Part shown: positions 49,889 to 62,185 of the stretch, in pieces
How positions within the stretch are numbered: position 1 is the stretch's first letter
Layout of the letters: each line of letters opens with the position of its first letter
DNA from: Rutidosis leptorrhynchoides
Lineage: Eukaryota; Streptophyta; Magnoliopsida; Asterales; Asteraceae
Direction: 5' to 3'
Assembly (NCBI RefSeq): GCF_046630445.1
Contig: NC_092343.1
Location: 139,059,501 to 139,123,500 of the forward strand
Length of the DNA: 64,000 bases
Translations under genes and position numbers: made by a program
Notes under the pieces: model-generated
What the model was told of the DNA's origin: nothing
Databases searched by the model: none
Seen by the model: the letters and a program-made list of their open reading frames with translations, nothing else

Positions 49889-52800
49889 ATGGCAACCGAG
49901 ACCGAGAAGAATGTGAGCGCAACAAGTGGTGTGATGGGTGATGAGACTCGTGGTCGGGTAGAGACTCGCCAAGGAGCCAAGAAGAACCGAGGTACGTCCA
50001 AAGACTTTGTCGCAAACTTGGACAAGAGGATCATGGATGTAGAGGCATCCATGGACGACGTGAAAGCAAAGGTCGAAGACGTCCACCAACGTTTGGATGG
50101 TTTGGACGGGGACTTTGACGAATTGAAAGATGATTGCAAGAGTGCAATCAACGTGCTAGACGTTGACATGCGACGTGAGATCCATGACTTAAGGGGTATG
50201 CTCATGGGTGAGATTACGAAGTTGCGAGGCGAAATGGAGGGGGAGGTCTCCACTATTCACCAACGCCTCGTGGATTTACAAACCAACATGAACTCTTGTT
50301 TGAGATTCATGGCTAGTGGGGGTGGCAACACTGGATGCAATGCTCTGAAGGTGGACGTTCCCAAGCCGTCACCGTTCGTGGGGAAGCGGGAAGCCCGAGC
50401 GGTTGATGATTTTATATGGGAGATGGAACAATACTTGGAGGGAGTCAACATAGTGGATGATGCAATGAAGATCAAGACGGCAACTCGTTACCTGAAGGAT
50501 ACCGCAGCATTATGGTGGCGTCCTCGATATGGAGATATCGAGAAAGGTACGGTTACTATTGATACTTGGGATGATTTCCTTACTGAACTTAAGAATCAAT
50601 TCTACCCCAAGAATGCTCAAAAGGATGCGATGAGTCGTCTACGTAAATTACATCATTCCGGGACGATTCGGGAGTATATTAAAGAATTCACGAACCTTAG
50701 CCTGGAGGTCCCAGATATTCCCGATGATATTCTTCTCTTCTATTTTCTCGATGGTTTGCAACCTTGGGCTAAAACGGAGTTGGAGAGACGAGGAGTCCAA
50801 GACCTTGCCACCGCAATTGCTCAAGCGGAGGCACTAGTCGACCATGCTAATAGGAAAGATTCGTTCAAGTCAAAAGATAAGAAGGTGAGCCATGAGAAAG
50901 GTGGGGGAGATAAGCCCGCCCAATCAAGGAATGATAATACACGTAAGCCACCAACCGGGAATAACAAGAGCATAAAAACTTCTTACAAGAATGATGGATG
51001 TTTCATATGCGATGGACCGCATAGAGCCCGAGATTGTCCGAAGAAAGCTAGCCTTCATGTTATGGAAACTCAAAAGGCGGGTTGTCAGGATGAGGATGTG
51101 TGCATGGGATCGATGCAAATACTCAACGCTATCAAGGCCAAGGTGGAGGTACCCAAAGTAATGGTTAAAGGACTCCAATTCGTGGAAGTTTATGTTCGAG
51201 GAAACCGGGTACGAGCTTTGGTAGATACGGGAGCTACTCATAACTTTGTCTCCACCGAGGAAGCTAAGAGATTGGGGATTAAAGAGATAAAGGAGGGCGG
51301 AATGATGAAGACGGTGAACGCGAATGCTAAACCGATTAGTGGAGTGGCTAAAGATGTGCAAGTGAAGATTGGAGAATGGGAAGGAACGATTGATCTATCG
51401 GTCGTGCCTATAGACGACTTCAAGTTAGTACTTGGGATGGAGTTCCTAGATAAGGTACGCGGTTTTTCTATACCGTTCGCTAACTCACTGTGTATCTTGA
51501 ATGGTGAGAAGACTTGTATGGTGTCAACCGAACGTGGAAGCAAGAGTGCATCCAAGTCACTTTCGGCCATGCAATTCAAGAAGGGGTACAACAAGAATGA
51601 GACATGCTATTTAGCGGTAGCAAAGCAAGAGACGGTCGAAGATAAGGGAAAACTAGAGGTACCCAAGGAAATTGAGAAAGTCCTTGATGAGTTCAAGGAT
51701 GTCATGCCCAAGGAGTTACCAAAGAAGTTACCACCTAGGAGGGAGGTTGACCATGTGATCGAGTTGGAGCCGGGATCAAAACCACCTTCCAAAGCCCCAT
51801 ACCGAATGCCACCACCCGAGTTGGAGGAGTTGCGAAGACAACTTAAGGAGTTGCTGGATGCGGGATACATCCGACCGTCAAAATTCCCGTATGGTGCTCC
51901 GGTGCTATTTCAAAGAAAGAAGGATGGGTCCTTGCGGATGTGTATAGATTACCGGGCACTCAACAAGGTAACTATCAAGAACAAATACCCAATCCCACTT
52001 ATTGCTGATTTGTTCGATCAACTTGGGAAGGCGAGATACTTCTCCAAGTTAGACTTGAGATCGGGATATTATCAAGTCCGAATTGCCGAAGGAGATGAGG
52101 CTAAGACCACATGCGTGACGAGGTATGGCGCTTATGAATTTCTAGTCATGCCCTTTGGTTTAACCAATGCCCCTGCCACATTTTGTACTTTGATGAACAA
52201 ATTATTCCACCCGTTCCTCGACAAGTTTGTCGTGGTGTACTTGGATGACATAGTCGTGTATAGCCACACCATGGAAGATCATGTGAGGCACTTGAAGCAA
52301 GTATTTCAAGTACTAAGGGACAACGAGTTGTATGTGAAGCTAGAGAAATGTTCATTCGGATTAGAAGAGGTGGATTTTCTTGGACATAGAATTAAAAATG
52401 GGAAGTTACTCATGGATGGGGCTAAGGTCAAGGCAATTCAAGAGTAGGAGGCACCAACGAAGGTGACTGATTTACGATCTTTCCTTGGTTTAGTAAACTA
52501 CTATCGTCGTTTTATCAAGGGATACTCGGCGAAGGCGGCTCCATTGACAGAATTGTTAAAGAAGAATAAAGCTTGGTTGTGGGATGAGAAATGTCAAGCA
52601 GCATTCGAGGAGTTAAAAGGAGCTGTCATGGAAGAACCGGTGTTGAGACTTCCAGATGTGACCATTCCGTTCGAGTTACACACAAACGCATCGGACTTTG
52701 CTATTGGAGGAGTTCTAATGCAAGAAGGTCACCCAATCGCGTTCGAAAGTCGAAAACTTAACGAGGCGGAAAGGAAGTACATTGTGCAAGAGAAAGAGAT

Positions 52801-54524
52801 GACGGTAATTATTCATTGTTTGAGGACATGGAGGCATTATCTTTTGGGATCAAGGTTCGTGATCAAGACGGATAATGTGGCAACGAGTTATTTTCAAACC
52901 CAAAAGAAGTTGAGTCCCAAACAAGCTCGTTGGCAAGACTTCTTAGCCGAATTTGACTATGTGTTGGAGTATAAGCCTGGGAAAGCCAATGTGGTAGCTG
53001 ATGCCCTAAGTCGTAAGGCGGAGTTTGCAGCGATCACAAAACCACAATTCTTCCTTCAAGATCGTATAAATGAGGGATTAGAGCATGATCCTATAGCCAA
53101 AAACCTTGTTGGATTGGCTCGAGATGGAAAAAACGCGAAGGTTTTGGCTCAAAGGTGATCTATTATTCACCAAAGGAGACCGGTTATATGTGCCTAAGTG
53201 GGGTGATCTTAGACGGACAATCTTGAAGGAGTGTCATGATTCAAAGTGGGCTGGTCATCCAGGTATCAAGAGGACGCTGGCATTAGTAGAAGGCACTTAT
53301 TATTGGCCAAGGATGGAAGACGACGTAGAGACGTACGTGCGGACATGCCTAATATGCCAACAAGACAAGATAGAGCAACGCCAACCAGGAGGACTATTAC
53401 AGCCGCTACCTACACCGAAAGGACCATGGGAGAGTGTTTCCATGGACTTCATTACTTGCTTACCCAAGTCGGAAGGGTGTGGGAGTATTATAGTCGTGGT
53501 AGACCGGTTTTCTAAGTATGGTACCTTCATAGCCGCATCATCCGAAGTTACCGCGGATGAAACCGCAAAACTATTTTTCAAGAATGTGGTGAAGTATTGG
53601 GGGATACCACATGTGATAGTAAGTGATCGAGATCCGAGGTTCACAGGGCATTTTTGGACAGAGTTGTTCAAGATCATGGGGACAGACTTGAATTTCTCCA
53701 CGAGTTTTCATCCCCAAACGGATGGACAGACGGAAAGGGTGAATGCACTATTGGAGCTCTATCTTCGACACTATGTAAGTGCAAATCAACATGATTGGGC
53801 AAAGCTTCTTGATATTGCTCAGTTCTCTTATAACATGCAAAGGAGTGAGTCCACGGGGAAGAGTCCTTTTGAGTTGGTGACAGGACGCCAACCTTTGACC
53901 CCGAATGCTTTGGCCGCTTCATATGATGGAAGCAGCCCAGCCGCTTATAGAACGATGAAGGAGTGGCACGAACAAGCCGACTTGGCGCGAGCATCACTAG
54001 ATAAGGCGGCCAAGAAAATGAAGAGATGGGCGGATGAGAAAAGACGACATGTTGAGTTCAAAGTTGGGGACCAGGTGATGGTGAAGCTTTTACCTCAACA
54101 ATTCAAAACATTTAGGAAGGTGCACAAAGGATTGATCCGGAGATATGAAGGTCCATTCCCGGTAATTGGACGTGTTGGGAACGTATCTTATCGAGTTCAA
54201 CTACCGCCCAAGTTAAAGATTCATCCAGTCTTCCACGTAAGTTTTCTAAAACCTTATCATGGGGACGAGGAAGACCCAGAACGAGGAGTTTCCAAACGAG
54301 CACCAATGGCAGTTGCGACTTCGTTCGATCGTGAAGTGGAAGATATCTTGTTGCATCGAACGGTACGGAGACGAGGTGTGCCGAGCTATAGAGAATACCT
54401 GGTTAAGTGGCGTAACTTGCCCGATAGTGAAGCAAGCTGGGAAGCGGAAGACTTATTGTGGCAGTTCACAGACAAAATCAAGAAGTATCACGAGGATCAC
54501 ACGACGAGGACGTCGCGAGCTTAG
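49889..54524 (+). pseudogene. gag-pol: E4 gag-pol polyprotein with one stop and one frameshift
   Basis: About 1545 codons from the ATG at 49889. In order: a long N-terminal coiled coil (residues about 30-135), retrotrans_gag (about 150-270, [12 protein letters not shown]), a Lys-rich linker, zinc knuckle [13 protein letters not shown] (about 371), protease [11 protein letters not shown] (Asp about 446), RT with YLDDIVVYS (about 784), RNase H ([13 protein letters not shown]), integrase (C-L-I-C, then MDFI, SDRDPRF, DGQTER) and a chromodomain (EYLVKWRNLPDSEASWE) near the end. Lesions: an in-frame TAG at 52445 in the RT-RNase H junction, explained by one G-to-A change in a Trp codon, and a one-base expansion of an A run at 53127-53132 before the integrase, shifting the frame. 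Otherwise the reading is open, so the element lost function recently. Confidence 0.93.
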
Positions 54525-54535
54525 GTGGGGGAGAA
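54524..54535 (+). promoter_or_regulatory. E4 polypurine tract
   Basis: GGTGGGGGAGAA directly before the 3' LTR; starts just after the polyprotein stop. Confidence 0.8.
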
Positions 54536-55004
54536 TGTCACAACCCAATAAGTTTGTGGCCCAACCCACTAAGATTATGACCCAATTAAGGGTTTTAACC
54601 CAAGAACTTCATGGAAGGCCCAAGAACATCATGGAAGCTCCCTAGAACTTTCCCATGAGTTCTTCCATGGAATGGTATGGAATGTTCATGGAAATATCTA
54701 TCTCCATGTATATACTTGAAGTTTCTAGTACTTAGATCCTAACCATTGATTTAGATTAATCTTAGCCATCCATTTTGTGTTAGAAGTAGTATAAATAGGG
54801 GTGGTCTCATTTGGCACACAACACCTCAAATCTCAAACATTCTCTCTTGTAAAGCATTCTCAAGCAATATAAGTATTTTCTTCAATTCCACTTGTTCTAT
54901 AATATTTTCTCTTTTGGTTACTTGAATCGTTATAAGGTCCGAGAAAGGCTGACTTAGTAGAGACTAAGTGCCGCACGTGAGCTTATCGAGATAAGTCCGT
55001 GACA
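54536..55004 (+). mobile_element. E4 3' LTR
   Basis: 469 bp, five substitutions relative to the 5' LTR and no indel. Confidence 0.93.
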
Positions 55005-56984
55005 CGGAGGTAGTAATAGCCAAACTAAAAGATATTTAAATTACTTTCTTATTTTTCGCCCAGCAAGTGCTACACAAAATGAATCTTTGGTTGCAATTTG
55101 CACAATACCACACCATTTTACCTATTTTGACTTGACCCACCCAATTGGTCACACTTATAATAAGCTACAATTATCATATAGGGGTGAATGATCTAAATTA
55201 CATGATTACTTTCAATGAACTTGCATTTACTAGTTTAAGCCAATTAACTTAAAAAATACGAAAAAAAGAAGAAACAATCTTAGTATGGCTATTTAATCAT
55301 TTTATTCAAAGGAAACCAAACTCTTACGTGATTTCAAAAATATCAGTAGACTCAAATGTACAATAATTTTCATAGATACATGTCCGTAACATGTCCATTT
55401 TTATTGAAAGAATAAGTTTTTTAAATAAACCTAAATTGCCTGGAAAAGTGCCAGTGACACCCCTTGATAAATAACTCAATTTCAAGCCTTTCAAATATAA
55501 CTTGAAGCAAATGAACTTTTTTCGTAACTCAAATAGATATCCAGAAGCAACTAAATACAATATCCCACCATAACTAAAATCAAGATTAATAGCAACATAT
55601 TATTTATTGTCTGGAATTTATCTTCAGGAATTAAAGATAAATACTATGATTCACAAACAATATACAATGAAAATACCTCAACTCCATACAAATTAAGAAC
55701 ATGACGTCTGTACCTTTTTAACATGTAGGGTATAAGAAAATTTATGGATTCACCTTCATATCTTCTCTAGACATAAGTTATTCTTTAACCAACGATAATT
55801 GCTTTAAATCCACATCATAAACCAATTGTTCTGAAAAAATAACCAAATTCCTAGATGAATTAGCCACTACCATTGAATCATCTAATTTTCTTGAACTCAA
55901 AAATCCCAATTCACCAAACATAGAATAACACTTGTGTTTCCTACTAAAGTTTCACCTAAAAAAACCCTTTTTCTTTCCCTAACATTTTTATGGATCTAAC
56001 CCTTGACATACCTCAGAGTTAAGGGAAACAACCGAAATCAAGAGTAAAGTAGAACATTCTTACCATTAGAAAGGAATAAATTAATACTACTACTACTTTT
56101 CAAAACTCAATAGAAATATTAATGTGAAAAAAGGTAAGATTAGAACTTGCCCGAAAGATCGTTGAGGGTCTTTCAATATAGGTAAACTTTTACTGCATCA
56201 TCAAAGTGAAGTCCTTAGTAGTAGAGAAGCAACTCAACCTTCTAGTATGGACTATGAGATTTATATGTCTAATTACAATTCCAAGCTGTAATAACATAAA
56301 TACATAAGGATGAAGTGTGAAATCAGACCATAAATATATGTAACCTTTAAACTATTCGTAAGAAGGAGATATAGAAGAGAAATTGAAGCAAATTAAATTT
56401 CATGAGAAACCAGAGGAAATCCCACTTCAAAAAATTACTTACGCAAATCTTTTGCACTTCCAAGAAGCTTAAACCTTTCATCATCATTGTTTGCTTTTAC
56501 CTAAAATTCAACAATAGTAATTGGTTATTACAAAACATTAATCCCTAATTTGATAGTCAAAACCCTAAAAAGAGAAAAATAAGAAGTAGCTTCAATTGAT
56601 TCCAAATTGTGTTGCATCATAATACCCGTTTCATTCAAAAATTGTTAAATTGCATGATCAAAGAACCTACAAAAGTGAATAAGATTGTTGTTCCAATACA
56701 AATAAATCGAAAAAAAAAACAAACAAATTGTACATACCTGCTATTTGAAGATATTTTTTTCTTGAGAGGAAAATATTGAGAGCAATACTGTGCATACGGC
56801 GTGGTTTAAAACCCTAGGATCCGCCTATTGAATGGGATAATTTAAAAAAAAAAAAATTATGACATCATCCATATATTCTTAAATTTTTTTCTTTTTATTT
56901 TTTTATTTTCTTTTGTGAAGGAAAAAGCATAATTATGATGTCATCATTTTAGCATTATAATATAATCTATAGATAGATAGATGA

Positions 56985-57399
56985 TTTGACTTCCTTTTTA
57001 AGAATACGTAGATAAATGTTAAATTGTAATTAGTTCATGAATTTATCAAGCCCTATGGGTTACACTTAAGCTTTCTTAATTTAAATGGATTCCATCTACT
57101 AATTAATTGCTTCCAATTAATACAAGAATCTCTACATTTTTAATTTTGGAATATTAAAATCCTTAATTAAATGATATATAACTGACAAAAATTATACTAC
57201 TAATACGTAATACAGACTTTTATTTTTAAAACTAAAGCATCAGTGTCAAATTATTGACATTTAACTTCAAAACTCAAAAGAAATGTTGAAAACATACATA
57301 TTCTTACGTCAAATCGTCACCGAACACTCTCTTTGTTTTCATTTATTATTAAATTCCAAAATGAGTAGCAAACATATTCAATACACAAAAAACAACCAT
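56985..57399. other. AT-rich flank downstream of the FAR1-like gene
   Basis: No ORF. It lies just 3' of the gene's stop codon (- strand), so it probably includes its 3' UTR and polyadenylation region. Confidence 0.4.
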
Positions 57400-57490
57400 C
57401 TAGTACTTCATACTTAATATTGGATTCGGGCATATTTCATCACCAGGTGCACATGACTTTTGTTGATCGTTTGAAGGTTCGACATCCAAC
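57400..57490 (-). CDS. FAR1/FHY3-like gene, last codons and stop (separated from the rest by E5)
   Basis: After removing E5 and one copy of CCAAC, the - strand frame from 63498 continues here without a break for about 29 codons to TAG (57402-57400). The tail reads like a Ser/Pro/Asp-containing C-terminus (begins DVEPSNDQQKS). The uninterrupted frame on the far side of a 6-kb insertion shows that the insertion point is inside the coding sequence. Confidence 0.7.
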
Positions 57491-57950
57491 TATGACGACC
57501 CTCATTTTTCCGTCTATATTTTTCTTCCTTATAATTTAATGCCCGAATAAAAGATTTAAGTATAATGAATAAACTTTATGTATTAATGAAAGGTCGTTAT
57601 ATACATACGAAATTAACGAACGTTAAACGAATAATAAATTTTATTCAACAACGTACATTTATAAGTTTATATTATATAACGGAACTTAAACATATCAATT
57701 AAATTATATAACGTATACTTATTATAAATAAGTTTATAATATACAATTTTGTACCAAAGTAACATAAGTTTATTAGTTAAACTTATAAACTAGTTATACT
57801 TGACATAGTTATATATAAATATATATAACTAAATAGTATATACATGTATATAAAATAAAAAGTGTATATAAACGTAATAACACTTATAAAAATAAAACTA
57901 TACGACGATAACTTTTAAAAAATAAAATTTTAGTTATTGATATACTTTAT

Positions 57951-57953
<3 letters not shown>

Positions 57954-58045
<92 letters not shown>
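57954..58045. repeat. AT dinucleotide microsatellite
   Basis: About 45 AT units in the E5 5' LTR. Confidence 0.95.
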
Positions 58046-58048
<3 letters not shown>

Positions 58049-59559
58049 TATATATAAAAACCGTAAATGTGTATATATGTATATATATAACTTGTATAAA
58101 AGTTTAACAAAACTACAAATCAATTAAGAAAAGTTTTTACAATTTTAACATTTTATGATTTGATAAAAAGTTTTATAAACTTATGAGTTTAAAAAAAAAA
58201 AATCACTGTAGCGGCCGAGAGGTATTATATATAAAAAAAAAAATTTATTTCTTTTACTTTTATAAAACTAATCACATGTATTATTAGATCTAGATCCACT
58301 TTAGCCCATACCCTAACTAAATTATTAAGTGAAATGATTATTAGAGCTGGTGTTATTACTTTTGATTTTTAATTACAATTAATAAATCAATAATTTTATT
58401 TATATTTTTCTTTTATACTTTTATTAAATACAAATTTTTTCACTATAAATAGCACTCAAATCTCCATTACAAACTTACACCCAAAAACTTACTCTCACTT
58501 GAAGATCATACTCTCAAACCTCTGCAAAAATTATTTTTGTAAGTCTCCTTTATTTTTTTTATAGTTTTTATGCAGTTTTTGTATTTATTTTTGTATTCCG
58601 ATCGATAATTAGGAATTAATTACCAAACCATTATAATTAAATAAATTAAATACATGATAATTAGTATCAAGTATCATAATGACTATAAAAATTATTTTTA
58701 TGAATTATACATTCGAATTTATATTTATTAAAAATCAAAAATGAATTAAATATATATTTGGTATATATAGATATATAATAAATAAATAGTAAACGATTAT
58801 ATATATATATGTTTTTACAATTTTCACTTATCACATATGTTATACAAGTAATTATAAAAATTAATGTTTAATTTAATTGTCATTTTAAATAATTAATTTG
58901 TATTTTCTTTAGTTTTGCTACAGTAGCCGAAAACAGTGTTTTTAAAATAAAAAGAGAACTAAATGGTATAATATTTTTATGACTACAATAATTAATAGAA
59001 ACTACTTTGGAACTATTAAGAAAGTTATAAAAATTATTTTTTTGAATTAATGAATATATATTTCTAGTTAATTTCGAATTTAAACTAATAACAATACAAA
59101 AGTTGAATTAAATAGTTAAACTATTAATATAATTATACAAATAATTTTTCTAAGCTTAATATACTAATATAAGCTCATGAAAATTATTGGTTGAATTAAT
59201 TTAGTTGATTTAATAATTATTACTTTATAAACTTTGATTTATTGCAAACCGAAAAAGAAATTAGCAATAAATACTTTTACACCATAACAAAAATTTATAA
59301 AATTTTCCTAAGTTTATTTTGATCAGTAGAACCTAAGAAAAATATAAGATGTGGTGTTAAACTTGTTTACCTATTTATTTGCATTTTAACTATTAAAACA
59401 ATTATAAAAAGTAATATTTAATACACAAAACTTAATATTAATGTATAGAAAATTTTTATTATGTTTTATACAAGTTACTTACTGTTATGAAATCAATAAA
59501 ACACTTGTTAGCATCATTAGATAATTATTGGTGCTTATATTGATCTAAAACATAATTTA

Positions 59560-59562
<3 letters not shown>

Positions 59563-59632
<70 letters not shown>
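59563..59632. repeat. AT dinucleotide microsatellite
   Basis: About 35 AT units in the E5 5' LTR. Confidence 0.95.
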
Positions 59633-59637
<5 letters not shown>

Positions 59638-60803
59638 CCTTACATATATATAATATATACATATTAAACACTTATAAGTAAAGTAATTAAAGTGTTGTAT
59701 TTCTATACGCACCTAAAAACGTATTGGAACGGTATATTAGACGGGTATAGATCTTGATCTTTCTCGAGTGGATGGACGCTCGAAAGTCTAGGCGGAGAGT
59801 TTGGATTACCGAGTTAAAGGATCCTGTGGCTCAGAAACCTATGACCTGAAAAGGCCATTTTAAATTGAAAGTGTTAGATTGGAAGCTTGTCTAGTATGAA
59901 AAGCCTTTCCAAAACGATAAACCTTCTTTAAACTTACTATAAAAGAAAATACTTACACTTATCATAATACAGGCAAAACATCTAAAACTATTCTCAACTT
60001 ATTCTTAGGTTGACTTCTCTGTGCTTCGATCATCCATACTTTCTCTTTAAGGAATACTTTCACTCACCGAATTACTAAGGTGACTTTCATAGCCCCACTC
60101 TTATTGCTATAGCACTTTTTATACTTACTGGGGTGAGACACATGCTGCTTTTATACTTTAAACAACTTAGACACAAGTACGAACCTAAACTGTACTATGA
60201 CTAGCTTATGCTACTAAGACCCCACAGTGATATTTTTTAATTGTTTTCAGGATAAGGCATTCTTAATTATTGGGGGTAGGCCTATCGGGAGTAACGTCCC
60301 CGATACATTTGACCGCGATGTCTTTGTATTACTTAATAATGATTTAAACATGGTGATAAGGTACTGTCAACTTATCATCGGGGCAACAAAACAAACATTT
60401 AGTCTAAAATATCACGAATCAGTACTACTTTTGGATCTGCGTGATCTACTTTTATAACAAATCTTGTGGTCTAAGAACAAACGGTCAATCATATTTGTTA
60501 AACCTATGAATTTCACTCAACCTTTTTGGTTGACACTTTTAGCATGTTTGTCTCAGGTACTGAATGATCAGGACCTCTATATCTACTGCTTATGTGATGA
60601 CTTACTTGGCTAGGATCAAGACTTATCGCATATTTACTTTTCTGCATTTGAACAATTTATAATTCTTGTAACGACATTATTAATCCTTCCGCTGCAAATT
60701 TGGTTTTATTCATATAGTATTTGTTCTCATTTTATAATATGTTGGTGTGTATTATGATATTGAATCACATTTCGCCCAGGCCCTAACTGGGGGTGTGATA
60801 GAT

Positions 60804-60815
60804 TGGTATCAGAGC
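60804..60815 (+). promoter_or_regulatory. E5 primer-binding site
   Basis: TGGTATCAGAGC three bases after the LTR: perfect initiator tRNA-Met type. Confidence 0.85.
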
Positions 60816-61034
60816 ATAACCAGGCTGTTATAGAGAACCAGGATTGCATTTTATGTGTGCCTTACTTGTTAGCTAGGGTACCTTAGCGATCTAGAAAACT
60901 ATAACCTTTCCTGCCTTAGACTTTAAATCACTTAGGATTACCTTAGAATGTTAAAGCAAAGAGTTCAACCCTACCTCTCATTCTTTACAATCCTAGCTTA
61001 AAAATCTAATCAAAATCTCTATCTTAATGTTAGG

Positions 61035-61940
61035 ATGTCAAGCTATCATCAAATAAACAAAATGACTCTTTTCAAACCAGCTGAGAAAGATACTGAAGGA
61101 TCTTCTACCAAAAAATCAGTTCGAAGCCCACTTTATAGTCCTCCTTCACCACCAATGAACTATAGCCCGAACACTCGTTACAACTCGCGTGGGTCTCCCG
61201 AATATTATCCAACCCCGAGAAATGAAAGCAAAGGAAAACATCATGCCAATACTGCTGACTCTCATCAACCGATGAATACTCCCAAACGGAATGCTCTTCA
61301 AGACCTCCCTAACTACGATAGTGACTTCTCAGGTTATGAGCCTGAAGAAGAGCCTATTAAAGAATCATTTGAAAACTCATCTCAAAAGAGAAAACAACCC
61401 GAACCCGCCGCCACTAGAGAAGCCGATCCATTATTTTGTAATAACATGGAACACGTAAGGGTGAAGTCTGATATCCTCAACCTTCAGCGAAGTTGTAATA
61501 AGAATAAAGAGTATAGTAGGCGCCAAGTTGCTTGGATAGAAATGCGTCTAAACAACCTAGAAAAAGAAAACACAATCTTGAAAGAAATCATCAAAGAGTC
61601 CTTCGACTCTCAAACTGAAAAACTAGAAAAACTTGTGAAAAATAACATGGACAAAGTAATGGAGACAGTAATGAAAGTGAAGACTGAGGAAGAACGGAAT
61701 ACCCGTTGGGGAAAGCAATCTCTTGCCTAACTCCAAGAACTAGTTGAGTCTAAGATGAAAATAGAGAAAAACCGAATCAATCATCAACTGGCTATCAAGG
61801 ATTTCAACAAAAACTTTGTCAACAGCCGCATCACTAACCTCTACGATAATTTTGAATACCTCCACGAGAAACAAAAGGAGAAAAATGAAAAGATAGAGAA
61901 ATTTATGAAGGAAGCTGAGAACGAGAAAAGGAAGAACTAA
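61035..61940 (+). pseudogene. E5 accessory ORF, about 301 codons with one internal stop
   Basis: Two stretches in the same frame (61035-61730 and 61731-61940) separated by one TAA at 61728. Located between PBS and gag. N-terminal 130 residues are Pro/Ser/Asn-rich and probably disordered (SPLYSPPSPPMNYSP). The C-terminal half is a strongly charged coiled coil (IEMRLNNLEKENTILKEII). Not recognised, and without obvious similarity by eye to the E2 or E3 accessory ORFs. It may be an RNA-binding or packaging accessory protein of its family; that is a guess. Since the LTRs are nearly identical, the stop may already have been present in the transposing copy. Confidence 0.6.
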
Positions 61941-62185
61941 AACCTACCTTTTGTTTTCCTATTTTCCCTTTACCCATCTATGTAAAGGCTTATGCCTAAA
62001 CTTTTTCCATTCCAAACTCGTGTAATAAAGGCTTATATAATGCCTCGTTTCCAATAATGTTAAGTGTTTATTTAAGCATATTGTCTTATTCACCTATGTG
62101 TGTTGTGCAAACGTTATAAATCATGATTGTAAACTTATAACATCTTGATTCTTCAACTAATAATGTATTTATGTATTGAAGATCA

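Larger units (their letters stand above)
49388..55004 (+). mobile_element. E4: young compact chromovirus (probable Galadriel clade)
   Basis: Complete 5617-bp Ty3/gypsy element. LTRs 49388-49856 and 54536-55004 (469 bp each) start TGTCAC and end GTGACA and differ at 5 positions (98.9% identical). The flanking repeat is CGGA or ACGGA, ambiguous by one base. Order: PBS, gag-pol with C-terminal chromodomain, PPT, LTR. The zinc knuckle with a C-x2-C-x3-GPH-like form and the chromodomain ending 'LPDSEASWEAEDLLW' suggest Galadriel; the clade is from recall. Confidence 0.93.
48067..56984 (-). mobile_element. Helitron-like element on the - strand, interrupted by a MITE and E4
   Basis: On the - strand the proposed 5' end is TCATCTATCTATC (from 56984, preceded by A). 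The proposed 3' end is a hairpin CCGTGG-TT-CCACGG (48081-48094) followed by CTAG at 48070-48067 and a T. It carries an RPA1-like gene fragment, as plant Helitrons often do. Without the MITE and E4 it is about 3.1 kb, with no Rep/helicase, so non-autonomous. 55016-56984 has no ORF of note; one exon-like piece on the - strand (about 56500-56440, AG...GTAAGT bounded) could be captured gene sequence. The 5' boundary is the weaker one. Confidence 0.4.
57491..60800 (+). mobile_element. E5 5' LTR
   Basis: TATGACGACCCTC ... GGGTGTGATA. AT-rich with two AT microsatellites; a leader-like C/A-rich stretch at 58440-58530; the conserved block with 'cttgtggtcta' and the hairpin CAACCTTTTTGGTTG (60518-60532). 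The 76-codon GTG frame at 60227-60457 recurs in the 3' LTR only because of LTR identity. Confidence 0.85.

Noticed and set aside
55324-55560. Minus-strand 78-codon frame with an LRR-like stretch (GVTGTFPGNLG)
   Set aside because: A single weak motif with no neighbouring repeats; probably chance in AT-rich sequence.
60227-60457. 76-codon GTG-start frame repeated exactly at 62919-63149
   Set aside because: The repetition is due to the two E5 LTRs being near-identical copies, not to selection on a protein.
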